Origin: Pedobacter nutrimenti
GTDB lineage: Bacteria > Bacteroidota > Bacteroidia > Sphingobacteriales > Sphingobacteriaceae
Assembly (NCBI RefSeq): GCF_003208655.1
Contig: NZ_QKLU01000010.1
Coordinates: 124,001 to 188,000 of the forward strand
Length of the DNA stretch: 64,000 nt
Reading direction: 5' to 3'
A program made the translations under genes and the position numbers. The notes under the pieces are model-generated. The model was not told where the DNA came from and ran no database searches. It saw nothing but the letters and a program-made list of their open reading frames with translations. This document shows, in pieces, positions 26,534-34,932 of the stretch. Within the stretch, counting starts at the first letter, position 1, and the number at the start of each line of letters is the position of its first letter.

Positions 26534-27070
26534 TTATTTTATTGCTACAGGTACAGCTAAATTTTCCCATTTAAGGACAATACCTTTATGCTGCACTTCA
26601 TAAACCAGCTTCTCGGTCATCACGCCTTTTACAGGTTTCACCGTTACGGTAACCACATCTTTTGCAGGATCCCGGTTCGCTTCTCCGGTGCGTTTAATGC
26701 CCCACTGTCCGGTTTCTGAATTCAGGATAATTTGCCATTGTTCTGTACCTGGTACGGCGAAAAGGCTATACTGGCCTGCAGGTATTTTTTTTCCTCCGAT
26801 CTGGATTTCCTTATCGGTTTTAAAAATGGTTGCCTCATTTGCGCCTGCCCGCCATGCTTTATCATAAGGTACCAATTCTCCCCAGATTTTACGTCCGTTC
26901 ACAGAAGGACTGCTGTAATCGATGGTAATGGTGGCCTTGCCGATTTTACCGGTTGCGGTAGCCGGCGGACTTGCTCTTTTGGTTTTGTCCTTTTGCGCAA
27001 ATGCAGCAGAACTCATCACAAAAATAGCCAGCGTCAGGGCAAACATGCTTTTTAATGTTCTGATTTTCAT
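26534..27070 (-). CDS. DUF2911 secreted protein
   Basis: A 178-residue protein with a signal peptide (LTLAIFVMSSAAFAQ). The mature part matches DUF2911: SPPATATGKIGKATITIDYSSPSVNGRKIWG, then YDKAWRAGANEATIF, IPAGQYSLFAVPG, and W-x-I-I-L-N. These proteins are small predicted beta-sandwich periplasmic or surface proteins, widespread in Bacteroidota, of unknown function. It is transcribed alone, opposite to the outer-membrane protein gene that begins 187 bp away. Confidence 0.93.
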   Translation of the reverse strand: MKIRTLKSMFALTLAIFVMSSAAFAQKDKTKRASPPATATGKIGKATITIDYSSPSVNGRKIWGELVPYDKAWRAGANEATIFKTDKEIQIGGKKIPAGQYSLFAVPGTEQWQIILNSETGQWGIKRTGEANRDPAKDVVTVTVKPVKGVMTEKLVYEVQHKGIVLKWENLAVPVAIK

Positions 27071-27256
27071 ACAAATATTTAATTAAGGTTCTGGTTATAC
27101 TATCCGAACGTTTTTTTGTGCCAATTGTTTTGCAGCGTAAAAATTCAAAACATCCCGGGATCAAACATTTTACAAATTCCGGGGTTTAAACTAAAGACCC
27201 AGATCAACACAACCTCTAAAAATTTGAATTTTAACCATTTACAGCAGCAGACATCT

Positions 27257-28588
27257 ATGTCCCTTTCCTCCCGCAGGAAGGCACCAAAGGCCTTACAATT
27301 TGTTTTGATCCCCCTATTTATCATTTTATGCAGTGCTGCATGTGCCCAAACCATCACCCCCCCGGATTCCCTGAAAAAAGATTCCTTGTCCAAACATATG
27401 GCATTAAAAAAACCTTCAGACAGTTTGTCCAAAGCATACGATATTGCAGATTTACTCCGGAACATCCTCCATCCAAACCGTAAAACACCGCGCATCCGTA
27501 AAAAATCGGGCATTACGCCCATGCCCAATGTAGCTTATAACCCAAGTATTGGTGCACAGATTGGAATTAAAGCAGTAGCCGGCAGGGTTCTGGGCAGCGA
27601 TCCAAACACCTTCATGTCTGTGGCGGCCACCTCTGCTTCCATTACCACCAAAGGCATTCTCTATTTTTACATCAGTCACAATGTTTTTACGCCCGGAAAC
27701 AAATGGAATTTCCAGGGCAGCCTGGTTGCTGCAAAAACAGTTACCCCCGATTATGGCCTGGGCATCGGACAGGCATCCAATGGATCTGAGGCAGACCAGG
27801 TGCTGAGCAATCCCGGCCGGAAAGGCTATGCACTACATGCCCTGTACTATAGCCTCCGGGAAAAGGTTTACAAGCAAATCCAGGAAAACCTTTTCTTGGG
27901 AGCAGGGGTCTCTTTTGACATCCGGAATAAAATTGAAGACAGAAACTCAAAAACCGATTTAACCCCATACAATATTTACAGTGACCGGCACGGTTTTGAC
28001 CGGGACCATTATAGGGCCAATGCCCTTCTTTTTAACATCCAGTACACCACCAGGGACAACCAGAACCGTGCCTATAAAGGTGTATATGCCGATGCGGGCT
28101 TTCGCCTGAACCAAAGCTGGCTGGGCAGTTCTAAAAGTGCGGTACAATTTATCACCGACTTCAGAAAATACTGGAGCCTTTCCGACCAGAACCCCGAGCA
28201 CGTACTTGCCTTCTGGAACTGGGGTTCCTATTTGCTTGGCGGCACCCTTCCTTATCTGGAATTGCCCGGTACAGGCAAAGACACCAATTTTCGCAGTGGC
28301 AGAGGCTATACAGTAGGTTACTTTAAAGGCACAAAGTATTTTTATTCGGAAATGGAATACCGCTTTCCCATTACCCGGAATAAATTTTTAAGCGGGGTTA
28401 CTTTTTTCAACATCCAAACAACCAATGATGAATCGGGGACCAAACTTTTTCAAAAATGGCAGCCTGGAGCCGGCGCAGGTTTAAGGGTACTCTTTAATAA
28501 GGCCACCCGGACCAATTTATGCCTGGATTATGCTTTTGGTAATTATGGTGCCAAAGGTTTCTTTCTGGGTTTAAATGAGGCTTTTTAA
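27257..28588 (+). CDS. BamA/TamA-like outer-membrane barrel protein
   Basis: 443 residues from the ATG at 27257 (MSLSSRRKAPK), which is followed by a signal peptide ending ILCSAACAQ. A longer frame would need a TTG at 27116 and is rejected. The mature region is a membrane-embedded beta barrel: alternating strands such as TTKGILYFYISHNVF, RGKRGYALHALYYSLRE-like spacing, the RGYTVGYFKGTKYFYSEMEYRFPI strand near 370, and a terminal aromatic residue (LNEAF). This resembles the surface-antigen/BamA-like barrels, but POTRA domains are absent, so it is a barrel-only member. It probably sits in the outer membrane; function unknown. Confidence 0.72.
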   Translation: MSLSSRRKAPKALQFVLIPLFIILCSAACAQTITPPDSLKKDSLSKHMALKKPSDSLSKAYDIADLLRNILHPNRKTPRIRKKSGITPMPNVAYNPSIGAQIGIKAVAGRVLGSDPNTFMSVAATSASITTKGILYFYISHNVFTPGNKWNFQGSLVAAKTVTPDYGLGIGQASNGSEADQVLSNPGRKGYALHALYYSLREKVYKQIQENLFLGAGVSFDIRNKIEDRNSKTDLTPYNIYSDRHGFDRDHYRANALLFNIQYTTRDNQNRAYKGVYADAGFRLNQSWLGSSKSAVQFITDFRKYWSLSDQNPEHVLAFWNWGSYLLGGTLPYLELPGTGKDTNFRSGRGYTVGYFKGTKYFYSEMEYRFPITRNKFLSGVTFFNIQTTNDESGTKLFQKWQPGAGAGLRVLFNKATRTNLCLDYAFGNYGAKGFFLGLNEAF

Positions 28589-28681
28589 GTGTTTGTTCTC
28601 TTTTTTCCTTAAAAACGCTTTTGTTGTAACCTTTTCAGGACCCGGAAGTTTATTCGGGGATGAAATAAATCTAAATCTCCA

Positions 28682-29830
28682 ATGAAAAAAACCATGTTCC
28701 TGCTTTTATTGCTGACTGCCCTCTGCACTTTTAACAGCAAGTCTCAAACCATAGACACCCTGCTCGATGTGGGCGGTTACCGTTTACATTTCCGCATCAT
28801 CAAAGGAACAGGTATGCCCATTTTATTTGAGGCCGGTGGGGGTAATGATGGCAGCATCTGGAACAGCCTGTTAAAGCCGGTGGCGGAGCTGACCCGTGCA
28901 ACACTGATTACCTATGACCGTGCCGGTTTTGGAACAAGTGAATTCGACAGCACTAAACATGGCCTGCTCGCTGGTGTAGAAGCTCTGGAAACAGGGCTCA
29001 GAAAACTAGGCTATAATCAGGACATCATGCTGGTGGCCCACTCTTTTGGGGGCTTTTATGCCGGTTTATATGCAGCAAGACATCCTGAAACGGTAAAAAC
29101 AGCGGTATTGATTGATGTAAACCTGCCCTGCTTTTTTACAGAACAAAGGTTAGATGCCATGAAAATGGGAGACGAGCAACTCTTAAAAAAAATGAAATTA
29201 ACCCACCCGGGCGCCTATTATATGTTTGCAGACCGCAAAAGTGACCTGGAGTTGTTGAGAAAAAATCCTTTTCCCCTGAACATAGCACTAATCGATCTGG
29301 TTGCAGAGCAATCGGCACAACAAGACAGTATAGCTGCCCTGGAGTGGCGGCTTTGCCACCAGCAGTTTGCAGCGGCTTCTTCTCAGAGACAGGGAATAAC
29401 TGCTTATACCTGTGGCCATTACATTTTTATAGACAATCCGGGGCTGGTGCTCCATGCCATTGTGCAACAATATGCAAAACAAAACACCGAACAAAGAAAA
29501 AATCAGATTCTGGAAAAAGCCTTTAGCTATTCACTGGAATCAGTTAACCAGGACAAAAGGCGTTATGCAAAAAACCAACACTCGGAAGGTAGTGTAAATT
29601 CCTGGGCCTATGCCACCATGCGGTCTGGAAGGCTTAATGAAGCGTTGGAAATATTTAAATTGAATGTCCTGCTGCACCCCAATAGCGCCAATTGTTATGA
29701 CAGCCTGGCCGAAGGCTATGAACAGGCCAAGTCTGTGAATCTGGCTTTACAAAATTACCGCCGGGCCCTGCAGCTCGATCCAAAAAACGAACATGCGTCC
29801 CAAAGGTTAAAAATACTGGAAAAGCATTAA
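28682..29830 (+). CDS. Secreted alpha/beta hydrolase with C-terminal TPR
   Basis: A 382-residue protein with a signal peptide (LLLLLTALCTFNSKSQ). Residues about 25-280 form an alpha/beta hydrolase fold with oxyanion region FEAGGGNDG and nucleophile elbow AHSFGG (S121). Residues about 310-380 are a TPR-like solenoid (EALEIFKLNVLLHPNSANCYDSLAEGYEQ). Substrate unknown; ester or peptide-like substrates are typical. The hydrolase-TPR fusion occurs in Bacteroidota proteins. It precedes the bestrophin gene by 72 bp on the same strand. Confidence 0.87.
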   Translation: MKKTMFLLLLLTALCTFNSKSQTIDTLLDVGGYRLHFRIIKGTGMPILFEAGGGNDGSIWNSLLKPVAELTRATLITYDRAGFGTSEFDSTKHGLLAGVEALETGLRKLGYNQDIMLVAHSFGGFYAGLYAARHPETVKTAVLIDVNLPCFFTEQRLDAMKMGDEQLLKKMKLTHPGAYYMFADRKSDLELLRKNPFPLNIALIDLVAEQSAQQDSIAALEWRLCHQQFAAASSQRQGITAYTCGHYIFIDNPGLVLHAIVQQYAKQNTEQRKNQILEKAFSYSLESVNQDKRRYAKNQHSEGSVNSWAYATMRSGRLNEALEIFKLNVLLHPNSANCYDSLAEGYEQAKSVNLALQNYRRALQLDPKNEHASQRLKILEKH

Positions 29831-29902
29831 AAGAATCAGGGCCGCCGCAGGTAATTTCCGGACCCTATTGACAAAGCCAAAAATAAAGGGCAGTTTTACC
29901 AT

Positions 29903-30820
29903 ATGATTCAAAGGAAGTCAGAAAATTGGTTCAGAATGCTGTTTATATGGAACGGATCTGTTCTTCCGCAGCTGCTGCCCCGCCTGCTCCTTTTACTTGT
30001 CCTTTCCATAGGAATTGTTTATGTAAAGGGCAGTTTTATGAGTTTTAAAATTCAGCTCAATCCCGCGCCTTTTACTTTGTTTGGGGTAGCCCTTGCCCTG
30101 TTTCTGGGTTTCAGGAACAATGCCAGTTATGACCGTTTCTGGGAGGCCCGAAAAATCTGGGGCGCTTTATTGAACGATACCCGTTCCCTTGCCCGCCAGG
30201 CACTGACCATTAGCGGATACAAAGCCCATTCTGCCCAGGTCGATGAATTTATCCATTACCTGACGGCCTTTGTTTATGCCTTAAAACATCAGCTGAGACA
30301 TACAGACCCAGGTCCGGACCTGCAAAAAAGACTGGACAACCCCTTGGTCGAAAAACTTGCCCAGACCCGCTTTAAACCTGTAATTTTGATCCGGGAAATG
30401 GGACATTGGGTACAACGGGCCAAAGAAGAGGGCAAAATGGATTCCATTGCACAGTCCAATTTCGAAACCAACCTGAACAAACTTTCCGATATTGTAGGCG
30501 GCTGTGAACGGATTGCCTCTACCCCCATTCCTTATACCTACAGGGTGCTGCTGCACCGCACCGTATACATTTATTGCTTTTTGCTTCCCTTTGGTTTTGT
30601 AGACAGCCTGGGCTGGATGACCCCTTTGATTGTGATTTTCATTGCCTATACTTTTGTGGCGCTGGAAGCCATTGCCGATGAAATAGAAGAACCTTTTGGC
30701 ACAGAACCCAATGACCTGGCCCTGAACACCATGAGCCGGATGATTGAAGCCACCCTGTTGGAAATGGCGGATCAGCCGGTCCCTGAGCAGGAGCATTCCG
30801 AAACAATGATTTTAGATTAG
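29903..30820 (+). CDS. Bestrophin-family anion channel
   Basis: A 305-residue membrane protein of the bestrophin/YneE family: SENWFRMLFIWNGSVLPQLLPRLLL at the N-terminus, FRNNASYDRFWEARKIWGALLNDTRSL around residues 70-98, and two hydrophobic segments near 210-250 (YIYCFLLPFGFVDSLGWMTP) followed by the acidic DEIEEPFG motif. Bacterial members form pentameric ion channels (monovalent anion or cation) in the inner membrane. The gene is followed 16 bp later by the DUF1801 gene. Confidence 0.95.
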   Translation: MIQRKSENWFRMLFIWNGSVLPQLLPRLLLLLVLSIGIVYVKGSFMSFKIQLNPAPFTLFGVALALFLGFRNNASYDRFWEARKIWGALLNDTRSLARQALTISGYKAHSAQVDEFIHYLTAFVYALKHQLRHTDPGPDLQKRLDNPLVEKLAQTRFKPVILIREMGHWVQRAKEEGKMDSIAQSNFETNLNKLSDIVGGCERIASTPIPYTYRVLLHRTVYIYCFLLPFGFVDSLGWMTPLIVIFIAYTFVALEAIADEIEEPFGTEPNDLALNTMSRMIEATLLEMADQPVPEQEHSETMILD

Positions 30821-30836
30821 TTCAAACAAAACAGCC

Positions 30837-31262
30837 ATGGCAAAAAATAAAACCACCCAAACAGAACTCAGCGTTAAAGATTTTATAGAACAGATCGGTG
30901 ATCCTGTTCAAAAGCAGGACAGTTTTGCACTAGCGGAAATGATGCAACAGGAAAGTGGTTTTGAGGCAAAAATGTGGGGATCTGCGATTGTTGGCTTCGG
31001 ATCTTATCATTATAAATACGACAGTGGTCACCAGGGTGACGCACCGCTGGTGGCCTTTTCACCCAGAAGCGCTGCCATCAGCTTATACCTGGCCATAGAT
31101 GTTGATACCAAAGCACAGCTTTTGGCCCAACTGGGCAAACACAAAACCGGTAAAGGTTGCGTATATGTGAAAAAGCTGGCGGATGTGGATACCGGCGTAC
31201 TGCGTAAAATGATCCGCCACTCCCTGGATTACATGAAACAAAAATATCCGGCACATTCCTGA
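30837..31262 (+). CDS. DUF1801 domain protein
   Basis: A 141-residue small cytoplasmic protein. The central region (MWGSAIVGFGSYHYKYDSGHQGD and APLVAFSPRSAAISLYL) is a DUF1801 (YdhG-like) domain, related to the fold of Fre/YdeI-type proteins. No biochemical function is established; some members are linked to iron or stress responses. It shares a strand with the bestrophin gene and may be co-transcribed. Confidence 0.87.
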   Translation: MAKNKTTQTELSVKDFIEQIGDPVQKQDSFALAEMMQQESGFEAKMWGSAIVGFGSYHYKYDSGHQGDAPLVAFSPRSAAISLYLAIDVDTKAQLLAQLGKHKTGKGCVYVKKLADVDTGVLRKMIRHSLDYMKQKYPAHS

Positions 31263-31279
31263 TCAATTTGCCGGCCAGG

Positions 31280-31825
31280 TTATAAATAACGCTTTTTTAT
31301 ATCCTCTTCCTGAATTTCCTCAAGGGTATTCAAATCTGTTTTAAAAATGGTGTCGTGTATAGAAAAATAGGCATCTATACGTATGCCCGTTTCTTCAACA
31401 GCCTTTTTCCAGCAACTGCAAAACCAGTCCTCAAAGATCCGGTACTTTTCATCGTTATACTCATCGAGCAGGTCCTCCAGTTCTTCGTCCAGATCTTCGT
31501 CCTGAACATCGGCAAGCTTATCCCAGATGTCTTCGGGCATAAAGGAATTCCACTTGCTTTGTTCATCATTTTTGCTGTTTTTCTTAGTTGGCAAAACCTG
31601 TGTCTGGGAAATAATTTCGCCGCTTTTGTCTGCAAGCCAGTAAACCATATCCAGATAATCATATTCATACTCCACATAAAGTGCGGCAGCTTCTTTTCTG
31701 GATTTACCCGGCAGATACAAAATGGAATCATCCTGCAAAATGCCTTTTAAATCCGAGAGCATTTGCGGGGTAGAACGGTCCAGGTAATTTTTTAAGTCTT
31801 TGTTGAGTTTTAACAGATCATGCAT
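31280..31825 (-). CDS. Hypothetical acidic protein
   Basis: A 181-residue protein with no signal peptide or membrane segment. It has a highly acidic central stretch (DVQDEDLDEELEDLLDEYNDE, around 105-125) and a tryptophan-rich region (EDWFCSCWKKAVEETG). I do not recognise a family. It converges with the DUF1801 gene (17 bp between stops) and follows the secreted hypothetical gene 31 bp upstream on the same strand, so the two may be co-transcribed. Confidence 0.65.
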   Translation of the reverse strand: MHDLLKLNKDLKNYLDRSTPQMLSDLKGILQDDSILYLPGKSRKEAAALYVEYEYDYLDMVYWLADKSGEIISQTQVLPTKKNSKNDEQSKWNSFMPEDIWDKLADVQDEDLDEELEDLLDEYNDEKYRIFEDWFCSCWKKAVEETGIRIDAYFSIHDTIFKTDLNTLEEIQEEDIKKRYL

Positions 31826-31856
31826 GGGCCAATGGCTTTAAACGATTCACGAAATT

Positions 31857-32495
31857 TTATTTTTTTACCGGTTTTTCCTTATAAACATCAAAATCTTTAA
31901 AGGCTATATGTCCAAAGTCCTTTATGGTATATACTTTGGTTTGTGGCTTAACGTCGGGCGCACTTGCCTGAAAACGGTCCCCCCCGTCTTTATACAACAA
32001 CCAATCCTTTTCCGCTGGCGTATATTTAAAGGTGATGGTCCTGGTCCAGCGCAAATTACTTCCGCCATAATGTTCTATAGAGAAATATCCTTTTTTGATC
32101 ACAATTCCCATAAAAGGGTCACCCATCATGCCTCCGCAATCATAACAATAAACAGCGTTATCATTACGTGCAGCTAAATGGTATTTTTTATCTGCTGTTC
32201 CGGTAAAAATGAGCAAAGGTCTTTTTTCAGGATGTGCCACTACCTGGGATGTTTTTTCTTCGTTGATTTTATTCAAAACCAGAATCAGGTCCCGGAACTG
32301 GTCCTGGTTCAGGTTCCCCTTGGTCACATTCAGCACCTGATATCCTTTAGGGATGTATTTTTTCAGTGCAGCAGGGAGTTCATCAGGGTCTGCAGGACCG
32401 GGCAAATGCTGCTGCCCCTTTGGACGGGCATAGGATAAATTCGCAAACAGGCAAATGCCCCCAAAAAACAATAAGCTTAAAATTCTGTATTTCAT
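31857..32495 (-). CDS. Secreted hypothetical protein
   Basis: A 212-residue protein with a signal peptide (ILSLLFFGGICLFANLSYA). The mature part resembles an FG-GAP/VCBS-like repeat fragment: YQVLNVTKGNLNQDQFRDLILVLN, followed by PLLIFTGTADKKYHLAARND, and a Tyr-Cys-x-x-Cys-Gly-Gly-Met-Met turn (YCYDCGGMMGDPF). Such sequences in Bacteroidota are extracytoplasmic. No function is known. A good promoter (32604-32634) lies upstream. Confidence 0.65.
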   Translation of the reverse strand: MKYRILSLLFFGGICLFANLSYARPKGQQHLPGPADPDELPAALKKYIPKGYQVLNVTKGNLNQDQFRDLILVLNKINEEKTSQVVAHPEKRPLLIFTGTADKKYHLAARNDNAVYCYDCGGMMGDPFMGIVIKKGYFSIEHYGGSNLRWTRTITFKYTPAEKDWLLYKDGGDRFQASAPDVKPQTKVYTIKDFGHIAFKDFDVYKEKPVKK

Positions 32496-32603
32496 TCCGC
32501 TTATTTTTCAAGGATTTGAATGACATGCGCCCAATTCGATTGTCTGGTAAAAAAAAGTCCTGTGTTTTCCATGTATGTATTTGAGTGATGTTCTGGAGCT
32601 GAA

Positions 32604-32634
32604 CAAATTTACAGCCAGAAAAACTTTAACCCAA
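32604..32634 (-). promoter_or_regulatory. Promoter of the secreted hypothetical gene
   Basis: On the minus strand, TTG (32632-32634), 20 bp, then TAAATTTG (32604-32611). It matches the Bacteroidota consensus and lies about 110 bp upstream of the ATG at 32495. Confidence 0.5.
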
Positions 32635-32722
32635 CCACTGCCTGCCTACCATAGCTCTACTGACTTTCCGAAAAGCATCATAATGGTCTGAATAAGACAA
32701 GAATAAAAAAAAACGAAACAAT

Positions 32723-32784
32723 CGATTTCAGGAAAATAATTCCAAACATTAAACGATTTCAGGAAGAAATTTCCAATAAACAAA
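32723..32784. repeat. Two 31-bp tandem direct repeats with GGAA-TTCC cores
   Basis: CGATTTCAGGAA begins at 32723 and again at 32754. Each copy contains an inverted core GGAA-5 bp-TTCC. It lies in the 650-bp gene-free stretch between the hypothetical gene and the ArsR operon, 150 bp before the 11-bp-periodic element. It looks like a duplicated protein-binding site. Confidence 0.5.
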
Positions 32785-32880
32785 CAAAATCAGTAATAAC
32801 GAATTTTGAACGAGTTCGAGTTCGCCTAAATCAACATGAATATCCGTACAAGACAGTTGGGTTATAAGGCCAGTTTACAG

Positions 32881-33067
32881 ACTGTTAAAATGCTAATAAA
32901 CTAAATGATTTACCTAGGGTTGAGCTAGGGTTGCCCTACCGTTGCTGTACCCTAGGGGTACGGCAACGGTAGGGCAAGGGTACAGCAAGGGTACGCCAAC
33001 CCTATAGTTATCCAGTGATTTATCAGTATTTTATCAGTGCTTTATCAATCGATTAACAGTACTTATG
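32881..33067. repeat. 11-bp-periodic palindromic repeat element
   Basis: From 32914 to 33067 the sequence divides into fourteen successive 11-bp units with no insertions, for example CTAGGGTTGAG, CTAGGGTTGCC, GTACGGCAACG, GTAGGGCAAGG, GTACAGCAAGG, GTACGCCAACC, CAGTGATTTAT, CAGTATTTTAT, CAGTGCTTTAT. Three more units (32881-32913) fit the same register. The centre (32931-32977) is a 22-bp inverted repeat with one G-T pair and a 3-nt loop. The flanks also mirror each other imperfectly, at 26 of 39 positions. There is no gene here. It is too regular for random AT-rich DNA and is not a CRISPR, since it has no spacers. Confidence 0.75.
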
Positions 33068-33097
33068 CCAAACCGGGCATAAAAAAATACACTAAAA

Positions 33098-33144
33098 TTT
33101 GCGTAGTTAAATAACTACACTTATATTCGTAGTCAAATAGCTAC
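33098..33144 (+). promoter_or_regulatory. ArsR-operon promoter with two operator palindromes
   Basis: TTTG (33098-33101), 20 bp, TATATTCG (33122-33129) is a promoter just upstream of the ATG at 33148. Two near-identical 16-bp palindromes, GTAGTTAAATAACTAC (33103-33118) and GTAGTCAAATAGCTAC (33129-33144), fill the spacer and the start region, 26 bp apart centre to centre. The layout suits repression by the ArsR-type product of the first gene. Confidence 0.75.
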
Positions 33145-33147
33145 ACG

Positions 33148-33471
33148 ATGAATTTAAGAAGAGATGTATTTCAAGCCATCGCAGACCCTACCCGAAGGGC
33201 TATTCTGTTGCTGCTTGCTACCCAGGCCATGACAGCAGGTGCCATTGCTTCAAATTTTAATACGGCAAGACCCACCGTTTCAAAACACCTGCAAATACTT
33301 ACCGAATGCGAACTGCTTGGACAAGAGCAAAATGGAAGAGAGATTTATTACCACCTGAATGCACAAAATATGAAAGAAGTAGCCGACTTTCTTGAACCTT
33401 TCCGCAAAATGTGGGACGAAAGGTTTAACAAACTGGAAGCCATAATGGAAAAGTACAAAACGAAAAAATAA
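33148..33471 (+). CDS. ArsR-family transcriptional regulator
   Basis: A 107-residue winged-helix repressor: [23 protein letters not shown], the recognition helix region [20 protein letters not shown] and the wing [13 protein letters not shown]. No cysteine pair of the metal-sensing CxC type is seen, so it is probably a non-metal member. Such ArsR proteins are commonly paired with AHSA1-like SRPBCC genes. It lies at the head of a five-gene operon and probably regulates itself at the palindromes covering its promoter. Confidence 0.93.
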   Translation: MNLRRDVFQAIADPTRRAILLLLATQAMTAGAIASNFNTARPTVSKHLQILTECELLGQEQNGREIYYHLNAQNMKEVADFLEPFRKMWDERFNKLEAIMEKYKTKK

Positions 33472-33477
33472 AAAAAC

Positions 33478-33945
33478 ATGGAAGCAAAAACAAAAGTCAG
33501 TGCCCAGGAAGGCCAACAGGAGCTGGTGATTACCAGAACATTTGATTTACCCTTGGAATTGCTTTTCAAAGCCTATACAGAACCTGAAATTGTTGCGCAA
33601 TGGATGGGCACTAAAGTAATAAAACTGGAAAACAAAAAACACGGCAGCTGGCAATTTGAAACCAGTGATGCCAAAGGAAATGTCGCATTTCAGGCCCATG
33701 GGACGATACATGATTTTGTTCCAAACCAGAAAATCATCCGGACATTTGAAATGGAAAACGCCCCCTTTGATGTTCAGCTGGAATTTCTGGAATTTGAAGC
33801 CCTTACCGAGCATACCAGTAAACTCCGCATGCAGGTGGTTTACAAATCAGCGGCCCACAGGGACCAAATGCTAAAACTACCTTTTAGCCAGGGCATCAAT
33901 AGGGCACACAACCGCTTACAGGACATTATGAATACTTTAAAATAA
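33478..33945 (+). CDS. SRPBCC/AHSA1-like protein
   Basis: A 155-residue SRPBCC (START-like) fold protein of the Activator of Hsp90 ATPase (AHSA1)-like group: VITRTFDLPLELLFKAYTEPEIVAQWMG at the start, FQAHGTIHDFVPNQKIIRTFEM in the middle, and a C-terminal helix (FSQGINRAHNRLQDIMNTL). The fold makes a deep hydrophobic cavity for a ligand; the ligand is unknown. It begins 6 bp after the ArsR gene and is part of the conserved ArsR-SRPBCC pairing. Confidence 0.93.
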   Translation: MEAKTKVSAQEGQQELVITRTFDLPLELLFKAYTEPEIVAQWMGTKVIKLENKKHGSWQFETSDAKGNVAFQAHGTIHDFVPNQKIIRTFEMENAPFDVQLEFLEFEALTEHTSKLRMQVVYKSAAHRDQMLKLPFSQGINRAHNRLQDIMNTLK

Positions 33946-33951
33946 CGCATC

Positions 33952-34335
33952 ATGACAAAAAGAAACAAAATCATTTATTGGATTGCCACCCTCTGGCTTG
34001 CGCTGGGCATGCTGTCTACCGGGGCCGTTCAGTTGCTGAAAACCAAAGCAGAAACAGATCTTTTTCAAAGCCTGGGTTATCCTGTCTATCTTTTAGGCCT
34101 GCTGGCCATCTGGAAAATTTTAGGGGTTGTCGCAGTACTTATTCCCAAATTTCCTTTGCTAAAGGAATGGGCTTATGCAGGTTTTTTCTTTACCACTTCG
34201 GGTGCAATATTTTCCCATATTGCGATGGCAGAACCCCTCACCAAAACATTTCCGGCCTTGCTTCTTTTAATACTGACTTTGGTATCTTGGTATTTTAGAC
34301 CCGAAGACCGCAAAATCATTTCAGTTCAACCCTAA
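33952..34335 (+). CDS. DoxX-like membrane protein
   Basis: A 127-residue protein with four hydrophobic segments: IIYWIATLWLALGMLSTG, the PVYLLGLLAIWKILGVVAVLIP region, WAYAGFFFTTSGAIFSHIAMA, and TFPALLLLILTLVSWYF. It fits the DoxX-like (DUF417/DoxX_2) family, small inner-membrane proteins often found with ArsR-SRPBCC modules. Function unresolved; some members act in redox or resistance complexes. It lies 6 bp after the SRPBCC gene. Confidence 0.88.
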   Translation: MTKRNKIIYWIATLWLALGMLSTGAVQLLKTKAETDLFQSLGYPVYLLGLLAIWKILGVVAVLIPKFPLLKEWAYAGFFFTTSGAIFSHIAMAEPLTKTFPALLLLILTLVSWYFRPEDRKIISVQP

Positions 34336-34346
34336 ACAGGAGTAAC

Positions 34347-34913
34347 ATGACCCAAAATAAAAAAGAATTATCCGCTTCAGGATCGGAAGCATTGCTTGAG
34401 GTGTTGAAAAACCGTTTTGAGAAAAACATGCAGCGGCACAAGGACCTGATCTGGCACCAGGTTCGGGCAAAACTGGAAGCAAACCCTGAAAAGCTTTGGA
34501 TCCTGGATCAAATGGAAAAAAGTGGTGGGGAGCCCGATGTGGCAGCGTATGATCAAAAGACCGGTGAATTTCTTTTCTACGACTGCAGTGCAGAAAGCCC
34601 GAGCGGGCGCAGAAGTGTTTGTTATGACCTGGAAGGCCTGGAATCAAGAAAGGAACACCGGCCGCAAAATAATGCCATTGATCTAGCCGCAGCAATGGGC
34701 ATAGAAATTTTAACAGAGGCGCAATACAGGGCCCTGCAGCAACTTGGAAAGTTCGATGCAAAAACATCCAGCTGGATAAAAACCCCCGACAGCATCAGAA
34801 AACTTGGTGGTGCCCTGTTTGCCGATTACCGTTACGACAGCGTTTTTGTCTATCACAATGGGGCACAATCTTATTATGCCGCCAGGGGTTTTCGCGGTGT
34901 GCTCAAGGTTTAA
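34347..34913 (+). CDS. DUF4256 domain protein
   Basis: A 188-residue protein matching DUF4256: LLEVLKNRFEKNMQRHKDLIW, MEKSGGEPDVAAYDQKTGEFLFYDCS, RRSVCYDLEGLESRKEHRP and the C-terminal KLGGALFADYRYDSVFVYHNGA. The family is conserved but without an assigned function. It is the fourth gene of the ArsR operon, 11 bp after the DoxX-like gene. Confidence 0.92.
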   Translation: MTQNKKELSASGSEALLEVLKNRFEKNMQRHKDLIWHQVRAKLEANPEKLWILDQMEKSGGEPDVAAYDQKTGEFLFYDCSAESPSGRRSVCYDLEGLESRKEHRPQNNAIDLAAAMGIEILTEAQYRALQQLGKFDAKTSSWIKTPDSIRKLGGALFADYRYDSVFVYHNGAQSYYAARGFRGVLKV

Positions 34914-34932
34914 ATTCAAAACGAACAAGAAT

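Noticed and set aside
27116-27256. Extended N-terminus of the outer-membrane barrel protein
   Set aside because: It begins at TTG and would put the signal peptide 47 residues inside the protein.
32914-33067. A CRISPR array or CRISPR-like repeat
   Set aside because: The repeats are contiguous 11-bp units without spacers, they drift along the element, and no cas gene is present.
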